DNA of 52,593 bases from a virus, in the IMG/VR virus record IMGVR_UViG_3300050119_000254, positions 1 to 52,593 of that record; one strand, given 5' to 3'. Made by a program: the position numbers and the translations under genes. This document shows, piece by piece, positions 32,296 to 39,833 of the stretch. The notes below the pieces were generated by a model. It saw only the letters and a list, made by a program, of their open reading frames with translations, was not told the DNA's origin and did no database searches. Position 1 is the stretch's first letter. The number at the start of each line of letters is the position of its first letter.

Positions 32296-32890
32296 ATGCC
32301 AGATATCAACGATAATCATCAAGATCCTACCGAATTGACGACAAGGTTGATTCGGCGCGAGATGGCGTCTCATCAACAGATTATCGAGACTCGCCTCAAC
32401 GGGATGGACAAGGCGACTGAGCTTCTCAACGCCAACGTCACGCGCGTCCCCACTGAGACCGATAAAGCCATTTCTCATCTTAAGGAGCTCCATGATGAAA
32501 AATTTTGGAAGCGTGCAGAAGCAATTTGCGGAGCGAGATGTGAGGACTGATCAGGCGGCTATTGCGACCAAGATCGCGGTGGATGCTGCCCTTCAGGCCC
32601 AGAAGGAGGCCGCTGGCGCTCAGAATGAGAGCAACTCGGCAGCGATCACGAAAAGTGAGGCGGCATCGGCCAAGCAGATGGACGGCATCCAGGCATTATT
32701 GCAGAGTGAATCCAAGGCCACGGGAGAAAAGTTTGATGACATTAAGACGACTATCGCCAGCCTGGACACCCGGCTCACGGCGCTGGCCTCACATGGTAAA
32801 GGGGCGACCGATAACATGGCCTGGATTTTGGTCATCATCATGGCGGCCATTGCCCTGTCCAGTTTGGCTGTTAACTTCTTTCGTCACTAG
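32296..32890 (+). CDS. membrane-anchored coiled-coil protein, frameshifted
   Basis: The first frame (ELTTRLIRREMASHQQIIET, then SHLKELHDEKF) and the second (GSVQKQFAERDVRTDQ onward) join at aaaaatttt near 32500, a homopolymer tract, into one about 195-residue protein. It is helical, with coiled-coil heptads, a QAQKEAAGAQNESNSAAI segment, and a C-terminal membrane helix (MAWILVIIMAAIALSSLAV). This arrangement resembles phage proteins placed near lysis genes. The frame break at a homopolymer suggests a sequencing indel. Confidence 0.6.
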
Positions 32891-32911
32891 GCGTCGAGCA
32901 TTCGTGGATGG

Positions 32912-33325
32912 GTGCAAGATTCGTCAGAACAATACTTCCGCAGGCTTGAGCGACTTAGGGTGGCTATGAAGGCCGCCATGGGGTCTCTGGTGGGTCCCAA
33001 CAACCCGATCGCCGAGCTGATCGACCTATTCGGGTACGAGTTGACGCTCAAGTTCCTGTTCTCGTTCGGTGGTCAGGTCATCCATGTCCCGAAGCTATCC
33101 CAGATCACCGAGATGCTGCCGACCGCCCAGGCGGCCTTGGACGTTGACGAGAAAGTGATGCCGATGCAGGCCGCCGTCCAGCACTACTCGGTCAGGGTCC
33201 GGGACGTTCAAGCGGCCCTGGAGATGTTGCGGCGCGACCGGGAGATCCGGACCAAGCTGTCAGTTCAGCAGGCATCATTGCTCAAGGAGTCTGGACTGAT
33301 GGATCTGGTGGGGCCGCCAACTTAA
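32912..33325 (+). CDS. putative Mor-like regulator
   Basis: A 137-aa protein. The middle part (AELIDLFGYELTLKFLFSFG, then GQVIHVPKLSQ) resembles the GG-x-x-x-Y-(I/V)-P-K strand of Mor/C-type phage activators, followed by helices. GTG start with a CATTC box (32899-32903) 8 nt upstream. Its stop shares TTAA with the stop of the convergent gene. Regulator call is weak. Confidence 0.4.
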   Translation: MQDSSEQYFRRLERLRVAMKAAMGSLVGPNNPIAELIDLFGYELTLKFLFSFGGQVIHVPKLSQITEMLPTAQAALDVDEKVMPMQAAVQHYSVRVRDVQAALEMLRRDREIRTKLSVQQASLLKESGLMDLVGPPT

Positions 33326-33489
33326 CGCTTGAGCTTCCTAGCTTTCCCGGAGTCGCGCCGGATCGCCATTAGGTCCAGCGTCCTGCTCCGATTGTTGGCT
33401 GACATGTTGTAGCCGTCCATCCTGAGCTTGATGGCGTCCAACTCCTCCACCGTGGCAGCCGCCTTGATCGCTTTCTGGGTTCTGGTCAC
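33322..33489 (-). CDS. 55-aa protein, paralogue of the next gene
   Basis: GTG 33489 starts 4 nt after a CTAAGTAT box. The protein begins MTRTQKAIKAATVEELDAI and has NNRSRTLDLMAIRR, parallel to MTRTEQSIKDATSGEELDGI and KNRERALNLIAVRR in the gene upstream. A tandem duplication. Function unknown; short, basic and helical. Confidence 0.6.
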   Translation of the reverse strand: MTRTQKAIKAAATVEELDAIKLRMDGYNMSANNRSRTLDLMAIRRDSGKARKLKR

Positions 33490-33493
33490 CCAG

Positions 33494-33501
33494 ATACTTA
33501 G
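33494..33501 (-). promoter_or_regulatory. late-type CTAAGTAT box
   Basis: CTAAGTAT on the minus strand ends exactly 4 nt before the GTG at 33489. It overlaps the 3' end of the upstream paralogue. Confidence 0.5.
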
Positions 33502-33716
33502 CCGATGACCGGTTTGCGGAGCCCGGACTTAGAGATCTTAACCTTCTTGTCGGCAGGTCTGCTGCGATTAACCTGAGTGCGTCGGACTGCGATCAGGTTG
33601 AGAGCCCGCTCCCGATTCTTGGGCGTCATCCCGGCGCGGCCCTCGATCTCCTGTTTGATGCCATCCAATTCTTCGCCGCTGGTGGCGTCCTTGATTGATT
33701 GTTCGGTTCTGGTCAT
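33498..33716 (-). CDS. 72-aa protein, paralogue of the next gene
   Basis: ATG 33716 gives a helical, basic 72-aa protein related to the 55-aa product downstream but with a longer C-terminus (ADKKVKISKSGLRKPVIG). The frame is open upstream into the remains of an HNH gene, so a fused reading cannot be excluded. The paralogue alignment begins at this Met. Confidence 0.6.
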   Translation of the reverse strand: MTRTEQSIKDATSGEELDGIKQEIEGRAGMTPKNRERALNLIAVRRTQVNRSRPADKKVKISKSGLRKPVIG

Positions 33717-34339
33717 ATGATTGCTTTCCTGGTTGTAAATCGTCTCGGCTGCTCGATACTGATCCCACCAGTCCGCAGGCCGGTAGTCAATCGTTCGCGC
33801 ACATTTAGTGCTATTACACGACACGACACACACAGCGGTTGGATGTTCTCGACCATGTTCTCACCCAGTAACTCCAGTGGGACTACGTGGTCGATCGTGA
33901 TCTTGGGTGGGATCATGCAGCACCGGAGACATTGGCCACCTGATATCAATAAAATAAATGTTCCACTGGTCCTTGGTCAGAGAATTGGGAAGCCGACGCT
34001 TTGCAGCGCGACGTTTAGCATGTGTGACTGCCTTGCTACGACGCCTTCGCTCCCTATATTCAGCGTCTTCTGCTAACCTTTGCTTAAGTCTAGTCGCACT
34101 GGTAACATAGTCTTGTTTCTTCTGCTCCGGAGTCCGTTTAGCGCGTCGTGCAATGCATTGTTCGGAGTGCCAACCAGGTTGACGAGATTTGAGTAATGAT
34201 TGGGCGAACTGGAAACATTGGTCGCATTGCAACCACATATTGTGCCCATGTTTGACTTATGTTTAATTGTTCGCAGTGCATCTGGATGTGCATCAGCCCA
34301 CCGTTTGTTACACTCTTTATCTTTTTCGTACCGGGTCAC
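33717..34339 (-). pseudogene. HNH endonuclease broken by several frameshifts
   Basis: Pieces in successive frames make one HNH protein: MTRYEKDKECNKRWADAHPD (from GTG 34339); a basic middle part (RAKRTPEQKKQDYVTSATRL); CLRCCMIPPKITIDHVVPLE and VENIQPLCVSC; then a frame with RTIDYRPADWWDQYRAAETI. At least three shifts are needed. It is probably a decayed homing endonuclease or a stretch with assembly indels. It runs in frame into the small paralogue gene. Confidence 0.6.
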
Positions 34340-34344
34340 TGACT

Positions 34345-35361
34345 TTACTTTTTCTTCAGGGCGGCTAGCTTAGCCTTCATCTTTTCGATGTCGGCATCAT
34401 ATTTGGCGAACAGTTCGGCGTCGTGCGCCAGCTTTTCGTTGGCCTTCTGCAGCTCTACTTCCGGGTCGGGAGCTCCGTTTTGCCGTTCCCGATATTTGAT
34501 CGCCATCTTCTTGAGATCGACCCGGTAATTCTCTTCCTGTTTGCCAGACTCGTCCCACGCATCTTGATCGATGAATGATTCGACCTTCTCCCGTACTATC
34601 TGGACAAGCGCTCGTGGTTCGACGCCGTCCAGCTCGTAGGAATCATCTCCATATTGTTCCTGAAACTTTTTGAACCTGGCGTCGGTTTGCTTGGCCGGGT
34701 TCGAAGGGATGTTCATAGACTGGACCTGATCCATGTTGAGCGCCACCGTGTGCACGTTGACGTCACCACGGACAAACATGGTAGTGCGTTCAGCCACGTC
34801 ACGTCTCATGTCAAAGCCCGATGGATCAGCGTCGCCTAGGTACACGATGTGTAGTTCCTTGCCATTTTCCGCGTGGTGGCGCATCCTCATGCCGGTCTCG
34901 TAAAACGTGGAACTGCTGCAATACCCCTTGTTGGCTGCAAATGGGACGTCGAGTTCCCGGCACAGTGGCACCAGAATGCCCTCAAGAGCCTGCTTCTCAA
35001 CTTGAACGCAGACAAAGCAGCTCTGGTTCTCCCACCGGTCGACTCGAAAGCTGGCTGCCGCTGACTCCACAATATCGGCAGGGGAATCCCAGTGAGGGTT
35101 GATCCGAGTGGACCGTCCACGGTCTTTAATCGCGTCCCAATCGATCAGCCCAGCGAGACGGGCGTCGCTGATCAGGCTTCCAAGATTATTGTAAGATTTT
35201 TGGCTGTTGGGGAACAGGTTAGCAACGACGCATTGGTAGTACAGCTGTCGCAGCGTCAGGTCGAAGCCATCCGCCTGGTAGGCGACGATGATGGCTTCGC
35301 AGCGGGCGATGAGCTCCAGCGACTTGGTCGTGAACTTGCGGGCAATGAAGAATTCTTTCAT
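34345..35361 (-). CDS. Toprim-domain protein, TopoVI-A/Spo11-like
   Basis: A 338-aa protein. The N-terminal part (FDLTLRQLYYQCVVANLFPN) resembles the winged helix of topoisomerase VI A-type proteins. The Toprim core has a Glu in VQVEKQALEGIL and D-x-D in IVYLGDADPSGFDM near residue 180. The C-terminus is a Lys-rich coiled coil (ELQKANEKLAHDAELF). No B subunit gene is in view and the catalytic Tyr is not certain, so cleavage activity is open. ATGA overlap with the 41-aa gene upstream. Confidence 0.65.
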   Translation of the reverse strand: MKEFFIARKFTTKSLELIARCEAIIVAYQADGFDLTLRQLYYQCVVANLFPNSQKSYNNLGSLISDARLAGLIDWDAIKDRGRSTRINPHWDSPADIVESAAASFRVDRWENQSCFVCVQVEKQALEGILVPLCRELDVPFAANKGYCSSSTFYETGMRMRHHAENGKELHIVYLGDADPSGFDMRRDVAERTTMFVRGDVNVHTVALNMDQVQSMNIPSNPAKQTDARFKKFQEQYGDDSYELDGVEPRALVQIVREKVESFIDQDAWDESGKQEENYRVDLKKMAIKYRERQNGAPDPEVELQKANEKLAHDAELFAKYDADIEKMKAKLAALKKK

Positions 35362-35483
35362 AGAGTGGTGAGTGGGATCAAACCGTAGTAGATGAGCATT
35401 GGAATGCGTTCGATGAAATCGTTGACGTGCATTTCCTGGAGAGCGTTGCGCACCTCCTCGTCTGGTTTATGGCTCAAGTTCAT
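35358..35483 (-). CDS. 41-aa coupled small protein
   Basis: ATG 35483 opens MNLSHKPDEEVRNALQEM and the frame ends at TGA within the ATGA overlap with the Toprim gene. It starts one base after the previous stop. Position inside a tight operon supports it. Function unknown. Confidence 0.55.
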   Translation of the reverse strand: MNLSHKPDEEVRNALQEMHVNDFIERIPMLIYYGLIPLTTL

Positions 35484-35484
35484 A

Positions 35485-35706
35485 TTAAGCGAACTCCACT
35501 TTGGGAGCGTAGAATCGAATAAGGTCATGCCACTTATCGTCCTCGTCCTTCGGGATGTCGTTTTCACGCATGAAATGCTTGACTGCCTCCATTTCGGCGT
35601 CGTGGGACCGGGTCGCCCGGTGCTCACCAGTCACCGAGGTGAAGCCAAACATTTCAACGGAATAGTGATAAACGTGGGAGTGGGCGGAGTATTTGGAGTT
35701 GATCAT
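35485..35706 (-). CDS. hypothetical protein
   Basis: A 73-aa protein with many His residues at the N-terminus (YSAHSHVYHYSVEMFGF) and a helical C-terminus. First gene of the operon reading into the Toprim gene, with a leaderless-type promoter 6 nt upstream. Confidence 0.6.
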   Translation of the reverse strand: MINSKYSAHSHVYHYSVEMFGFTSVTGEHRATRSHDAEMEAVKHFMRENDIPKDEDDKWHDLIRFYAPKVEFA

Positions 35707-35712
35707 GCCACA

Positions 35713-35741
35713 TTATTAGCAGGTAGGCTTGCGTTTGTCAA
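35713..35741 (-). promoter_or_regulatory. leaderless-type sigma70 promoter
   Basis: TTGACA (35741-35736), 17 nt, TAATAA (35718-35713), then 6 nt to the ATG at 35706. It lies inside the C-terminal codons of the gene upstream. Confidence 0.7.
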
Positions 35742-35928
35742 GTTTTATGCGCCCACAGGTGGGCGTTGGCTCATCCCGATAGTCGATCGGAGCCATTTGC
35801 TCGCGGGCTCCATCCGCGTCGAACCACCACCAGCGACCGATAATGTCAAACTGCCCCTTGGGAAAGCACGCGTGGGTCGACGCGACCAACGTCAATCCGA
35901 CAACAGCCGACGTCCAGATGGTGCTCAA
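35716..35928 (-). CDS. possible secreted or lipoprotein-like small protein
   Basis: A 70-aa protein with TTG start overlapping the GroES-like stop (TTGA). Residues 1-21 look like a signal segment (VVGLTLVASTHAC) with a Cys at a lipobox-like place, though no basic residue precedes it. The rest has FDIIGRWWWFDADG. Function unknown. Confidence 0.45.
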   Translation of the reverse strand: MSTIWTSAVVGLTLVASTHACFPKGQFDIIGRWWWFDADGAREQMAPIDYRDEPTPTCGRIKLDKRKPTC

Positions 35929-36416
35929 TACGATTTGGTGAATCCGCGACGATGTCGGGAAGGTTCCACTTCGTCCTCGCCGTTGGATTCTTGAACGGCG
36001 TCGGCTGCTCTCTTCTCATTGGCGGCCTCCTCGAACGCCTTCTCGACCATGGCCAACTCGTCACCCTCTTGCTTGGGGAGGCGGCAGAGCACCCCCATCG
36101 GGGTTTCATCCAGCTTGTACATGATCGCCTCAGCGGCGCCGTTGGGAATCCTGGACGCAGCATGGACCATATAGATGACGATGTCACCGAGCTTGATGTC
36201 GACGCATTCGCTGCCGACTGAGATGACTTCTCCAATCCGGTACTTTTTGTCCACCATGTCGGTGCTGTCGCTTTCCGGGAGCAGCAACCCTTCCTTGGTC
36301 TTCGGGCTGCAATAATGGTTGGTGTCCTTGACGATGAACGATTGGCGGATCGCCACAGGCACGCCGAGCGGGATGAGGATGAGCTTATTGGTTGGTGGGA
36401 CGAGGTCTGGCTTCAT
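35925..36416 (-). CDS. GroES-like co-chaperonin
   Basis: A 163-aa protein. Cpn10 landmarks: KLILIPLGVPV at the start, KTKEGLLLPES where the mobile-loop region lies, IGEVISVG, LGDIVIYMVHAASRI and a late ETPMGVLCRL. A disordered acidic/basic tail of about 50 residues extends past the usual 97 aa. T4 uses its own co-chaperonin gp31 to fold gp23, and a gp23-type capsid is encoded here, so a similar role is likely. The LLPES here belongs to the fold and is not counted as a protease site. A CGTTC box lies 8 nt before the ATG. Confidence 0.75.
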   Translation of the reverse strand: MKPDLVPPTNKLILIPLGVPVAIRQSFIVKDTNHYCSPKTKEGLLLPESDSTDMVDKKYRIGEVISVGSECVDIKLGDIVIYMVHAASRIPNGAAEAIMYKLDETPMGVLCRLPKQEGDELAMVEKAFEEAANEKRAADAVQESNGEDEVEPSRHRRGFTKSY

Positions 36417-36837
36417 GCAAAAAAGAACGCAACCGCCATCGGATAACGGCGCAGGATAGCGCCAACATTATCATGGATCGGGTTACCCACTTCTTGTTCA
36501 GTTTCTGGGCGTTTCCCAGAATTGCATCAGCAAGCTCACCGGAATGGGAGTCACACCACTCCGGCCCCATCGCGTCCATCTTAGCGGCTAACGCCTTGCA
36601 AGCGCATGCTGTGGTGGGTTCGCTCATCCACGATAACAGCTTGGTCAGCTCAGTCCCAACGCCGCCGACTTGGGGAACTTGCTGGGCCGCGCTGGATGCC
36701 GTCACCTGGTGGGAGCACTCAAAATCTGCATCCGGTATTAGACCTTGTTGGACGAACGTCTCCCGGAACGCTCGGTCGGTCCGGCAGGCCACGCAGTGCG
36801 CCCGGCTCAGGCAATGGATTCCAAGGTTCCCGGTCAT
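36385..36837 (-). CDS. Cys-rich phage protein with C-terminal membrane helix
   Basis: A 150-aa protein with CLSRAHCVACRTDRAFRETF at the N-terminus, ADFECSHQVT, then GVGTELTKLLSWM followed by a CACK motif. I recall this layout from proteins near phage tail genes but cannot name a function. A hydrophobic segment (SMIMLALSCAVI) lies near the end. It overlaps the gene before by ATGA and the GroES-like gene by 32 bp. Confidence 0.5.
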   Translation of the reverse strand: MTGNLGIHCLSRAHCVACRTDRAFRETFVQQGLIPDADFECSHQVTASSAAQQVPQVGGVGTELTKLLSWMSEPTTACACKALAAKMDAMGPEWCDSHSGELADAILGNAQKLNKKWVTRSMIMLALSCAVIRWRLRSFLHEARPRPTNQ

Positions 36838-38303
36838 GGGATTGAAACGGTGGCGTTACCGCCGCCATACAGGCTGGTCAGCGGATTGGTCGGTGGACAC
36901 GCCACAACGTTAGTCATGGACGTTCCTAGTGGCGCTCCGGAATTAACGGCAAACACGACAGCGTTGCCAAACGGGTCCGCAAAGTCTAGCGACACTATCG
37001 GTGACCATATTGCCATCCCGTCGACGATCGCACATGAAGCTCCAACCCCAAACACTCCTGATTGAATAATGGTAGGTGTTCCACTGCATCCGGGGTCTTG
37101 ATAGGATGTGATCGTGTATGAACCAACGTTTGAAGGCGCTGAGAAGTCGCTCCCGTTCCAGGTCAGCGATATGGCACCGTTTAGCCCGGAAAACGAGAAG
37201 GTGTACTGGCCTTGGCACCCGCACGATACTATTCCGGATAGCACGACCGTTACGGCGCCGCTGGTCGGACACATGTTCGTGGTCGTGGTCAGGCAGTGTG
37301 CTAATGGTTGGCTGGCCGGTGGGGGCGTCGGCGTCCCGTTGCCCTGCGCCATGGCCACGTAGAGTGGGGCGTTAGGGTCGCTGGGGAGCGTTACTGGCGC
37401 GGTCGCTGACCCATTAGTCAGCGACACAGTTTGCTGCTCGGCGACCGTCTGAGTGTTGCCCACTAAGATTGATAGCGTGGCGGACGTTGATCCGGGCATC
37501 GCTAAATCGGCGGTGACGACTTGTCCTGGCGCGTATAGGAGGGGCCGCACTGCAATCTCCTGTGTTATTGCGGGGGCAGACGGACCCGGTAGACAAGTGA
37601 ACGCTTGGCCGACAGCGCCGGTCACGGTTGCTGACACGGTTTCCGGGTCCGATGACGTGCAGGTTGTGGCATCCAACAGACTGGTTAATGCCAAGATAGG
37701 CTGTTGGTCCCCTAGAAACGGGGTTAAGCTCAGGGGGTTGCCGGTCAACGTTGAGGCGTTACCGAGTGCGTATCCATATACTGCTTTACCTGAGATCGAC
37801 CGTGGAATTAACCAGCTCGCGTAAGTGAGCCCGGATAATGCAGCGCAACCGTCGTAATTGAATGATTCTCCGGAGATGGTTAAGAGCGCCTCTGCCAGAT
37901 ATTGGAGCGCCCTCAGCGCCGCACAGGCTACCGGAAAGCTCTCCCAAGTGGCTCCGATGGCCAAGACGCCCATGACGGTGATCGCGGTAAGATCAATCAC
38001 CGTTACTGCTGGAGTCACGTAGTAGCCAGCGAGCGCCCGAATGGCGGTATGGACTTGTTGTGCCAATCCGTTACGGTCGGCAGGCGACGCCTCAATCGCC
38101 AGCGCGGTCAGTAGGTCGTTATAGTGATCCCTATCCGCTGCCGGATAGGCGGCAATCGATAGTATGGGAGGAGTTAGTCCGACTGCTAGATATCGCTGCC
38201 TCAGCGCGCACAATAACTCACCCAGTACGTTGCCATATGGGTTGGATGGCCACTCCAGCGTTCGCTTCTGCTGGCGCTGTAGTGGGAACGCGGCTCCTGG
38301 CAT
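36834..38303 (-). CDS. large beta-rich structural protein, fibre-like
   Basis: A 489-aa Gly/Ser/Thr/Ala-rich protein. A helical N-terminal about 180 residues is followed by repeats of beta strands (GSTSATLSILVGNTQTV, GQYTFSFSGLNGAISLTW). Typical of tail fibre, spike or appendage proteins; no catalytic motif seen. ATGA coupling with the Cys-rich gene downstream. Confidence 0.55.
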   Translation of the reverse strand: MPGAAFPLQRQQKRTLEWPSNPYGNVLGELLCALRQRYLAVGLTPPILSIAAYPAADRDHYNDLLTALAIEASPADRNGLAQQVHTAIRALAGYYVTPAVTVIDLTAITVMGVLAIGATWESFPVACAALRALQYLAEALLTISGESFNYDGCAALSGLTYASWLIPRSISGKAVYGYALGNASTLTGNPLSLTPFLGDQQPILALTSLLDATTCTSSDPETVSATVTGAVGQAFTCLPGPSAPAITQEIAVRPLLYAPGQVVTADLAMPGSTSATLSILVGNTQTVAEQQTVSLTNGSATAPVTLPSDPNAPLYVAMAQGNGTPTPPPASQPLAHCLTTTTNMCPTSGAVTVVLSGIVSCGCQGQYTFSFSGLNGAISLTWNGSDFSAPSNVGSYTITSYQDPGCSGTPTIIQSGVFGVGASCAIVDGMAIWSPIVSLDFADPFGNAVVFAVNSGAPLGTSMTNVVACPPTNPLTSLYGGGNATVSIP

Positions 38304-38304
38304 T

Positions 38305-38601
38305 TTAATTTAGTAAACGGTTGACCAGCGATTCCGGGAGATCCTGATCAGTTGATGTCGGTTGCACTGGTTTACCATCAACGATTTCACAACGGCGACC
38401 ACGGATGTAACAACGCTTGGTGGTGATGCTTCCTCCCACCCTGATGGTGAATTGCGCCCTGACCTCACCCTCTGCCCTGATGGCGCCCTTGAACCTTATC
38501 CGGGCGACCTCAATGGTCAGGTTATTGAGGTCCGCTGGTAATGTACCGGTATAGTAACATTGGGCGTTGACGTCTTTGGCGGTGATGGTGAGATCGGACA
38601 T
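38305..38601 (-). CDS. small bactofilin-like protein with DLPES tail
   Basis: A 98-aa protein: beta-helix-like repeats (ARIRFKGAIRAEGEVRAQF, TIRVGGSITT), a short stretch CEIVDGKPVQP, then the tail DQDLPESLVNRLLN. It is a miniature of the C-terminal part of the 14775-16043 product, including similar VDGxxV residues before the tail. It lies about 19 kb from the main DLPES cluster and on the other strand, so the tail travels with the module or is under selection. Confidence 0.65.
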   Translation of the reverse strand: MSDLTITAKDVNAQCYYTGTLPADLNNLTIEVARIRFKGAIRAEGEVRAQFTIRVGGSITTKRCYIRGRRCEIVDGKPVQPTSTDQDLPESLVNRLLN

Positions 38602-38603
38602 AT

Positions 38604-38753
38604 TTACCGTGACCGCCTTGCGGCGCCGGGCGGAGGCGTCTGGGGTCTGTTAGTGGGCCTCATCGCAGGCTTAGCATCATAAGTCAGTTGGCCGATGAGC
38701 GGACGCGATGAGTCCAGCTTGGTGTGGACGCCCATGATTCTGTGCTTTTTCAT
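38604..38753 (-). CDS. 49-aa basic small protein
   Basis: ATG 38753 follows the lipoprotein stop in TAATAATG. The frame begins MKKHRIMGVHTKLDSS and ends in a Pro/Arg-rich tail (RPQTPPPGAARRSR). Small and basic; function unknown. It may partner the lipoprotein encoded just upstream. Confidence 0.45.
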   Translation of the reverse strand: MKKHRIMGVHTKLDSSRPLIGQLTYDAKPAMRPTNRPQTPPPGAARRSR

Positions 38754-38755
38754 TA

Positions 38756-38911
38756 TTACCAGTATTCCTGGAAGTACCAAGTCGGAAAAGGACGCATCTC
38801 GAAGTGATCATGTGCAACGCGCTCATGAAGCACTTTACCATTCGATAGCTTGACAGTTGCCGTAGAGCAACCACACAAGATGCTGCAAGCTACGATGATA
38901 ACCGATTTCAT
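38756..38911 (-). CDS. small lipoprotein
   Basis: A 51-aa protein with a signal peptide and lipobox: MKSVIIVACSILCGC, with lipidated Cys at residue 15, then STATVKLSNGK and an aromatic end (WYFQEYW). The size fits an outer-membrane spanin-like (Rz1-type) or entry-exclusion lipoprotein, which would point to a diderm host; that is inference. Its stop overlaps the start of the next gene. Confidence 0.6.
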   Translation of the reverse strand: MKSVIIVACSILCGCSTATVKLSNGKVLHERVAHDHFEMRPFPTWYFQEYW

Positions 38912-38923
38912 ATAAAGAAATAG

Positions 38924-39029
38924 TGTGGCGGGCGGGGATCGAACCCGCGCGAGTGAAGTGGCTTATGTTCCACCCATTAATCGGCAGCAGCCGCGCCGCC
39001 CATTGCGTTTACCATTACGCCACCGCCAC
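38924..39029 (-). tRNA. tRNA-like gene, anticodon unresolved
   Basis: On the minus strand a 7-bp acceptor stem (GTGGCGG with CCGCCAC), a 4-bp D stem (GCGT/ACGC) with loop AATGGTAA, and a standard T arm (GCGGG TTCGATC CCCGC) are all present. The middle is too long (106 nt overall) and gives no canonical anticodon loop with U33. A GTGG/CCAC hairpin may be a long variable arm. CCA is not encoded. It may be a tRNA with an insertion or a degenerate copy. Confidence 0.5.
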
Positions 39030-39033
39030 CTAA

Positions 39034-39546
39034 TTACTTGATGCTCGTTCCTTCAACGCCGCGCGCCAATCTTTCTTTGGTGCGGCGATGTAAGCATTCC
39101 AGCGCTTTCTCCAGATGATCGAGGGCTTCGGCGTTGTCGGCGCACGCATATTGACCGGCTTGGAACCCGCGCAGCCGGTCGATGTTGACGGCCAGAAGCG
39201 CCTCGCCACTGATTCCGTTCACACCGTGTTCGTTGATTGGACCGTTTTGGAAATAGATCTCGCAAAGCGCGCAGGATCGTTGCCATGATCCTACGGCGTT
39301 CAGAAGTTTATCTGCCACTTGGCTGGCCTCTTCTGAGGAAAACTCTCCTGTCGGTCTGGGACTCCAGCACATGCTGGCCTCTCCGATCGACGTAAAGATG
39401 AGGGTTTTGAGATCGTCAACCGGCGTCTGGTGGGTTGGGACGATTTGGTAGCTGTGGCAGGCGCCACCATGTCCGGGTTCATCCAGCACCAAGATGTCGA
39501 GGGCGTCGTTGAGTCCGTTTAGTTTATGGTCGTGTAATGTTCTCAT
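39034..39546 (-). CDS. hypothetical phage protein with two small domains
   Basis: A 170-aa protein. Residues 1-35 (HKLNGLNDALDILVLDEPG, then GACHSYQI) and residues about 110-165 (GEALLAVNIDRLRGFQAGQY, LEKALECLHRRTKERLARG) look like two phage domains I have seen as separate small proteins. The second, a helical hairpin ending in RGVEGT, may belong near the Acb2/Tad1-type hairpin proteins that bind signalling nucleotides, but I am not sure. Follows the tRNA-like gene. Confidence 0.5.
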   Translation of the reverse strand: MRTLHDHKLNGLNDALDILVLDEPGHGGACHSYQIVPTHQTPVDDLKTLIFTSIGEASMCWSPRPTGEFSSEEASQVADKLLNAVGSWQRSCALCEIYFQNGPINEHGVNGISGEALLAVNIDRLRGFQAGQYACADNAEALDHLEKALECLHRRTKERLARGVEGTSIK

Positions 39547-39833
39547 GGGTCAGATTTCTTGTATTCGTGCGTTGAGTCGGCGCCATAAAGGGCGGCATAT
39601 TCTTGTTCGGTGATTTTGGTCCACACGTCGTTAGCCCGTGACCGCTTGAAGTAACACCTTGGCAGCGGCCCCGATTTGGGGATGGTAATGCCACGCATCG
39701 TCATCGAATCGCGCGCCTTGATGAAAGCGACAAGATCGAAAAGCGCCACCCAAATGAACTGCAAAAGGGCGCAGCAATACAAAACCATCACCGATATCGA
39801 GACACCGATTCCGATGATAAGGTTAGTGTTCAT
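39543..39833 (-). CDS. small membrane protein
   Basis: A 96-aa protein with a long hydrophobic N-terminal region (LIIGIGVSISVMVLYCCALL, then FIWVALFDLVAF) and a soluble C-terminal half (KITEQEYAALYGADSTHEYK). ATGA-type overlaps with neighbours. Function unknown. Confidence 0.5.
   Translation of the reverse strand: MNTNLIIGIGVSISVMVLYCCALLQFIWVALFDLVAFIKARDSMTMRGITIPKSGPLPRCYFKRSRANDVWTKITEQEYAALYGADSTHEYKKSDP

Noticed and set aside
36280-36300. LLPES in the GroES-like protein
   Set aside because: It lies in the mobile-loop region of the Cpn10 fold, lacks the DLPES context and is not at a module border.
38677-38874. 65-codon minus-strand frame
   Set aside because: It runs in another frame through the lipoprotein gene, which has a signal peptide, a lipobox and coupled stops.
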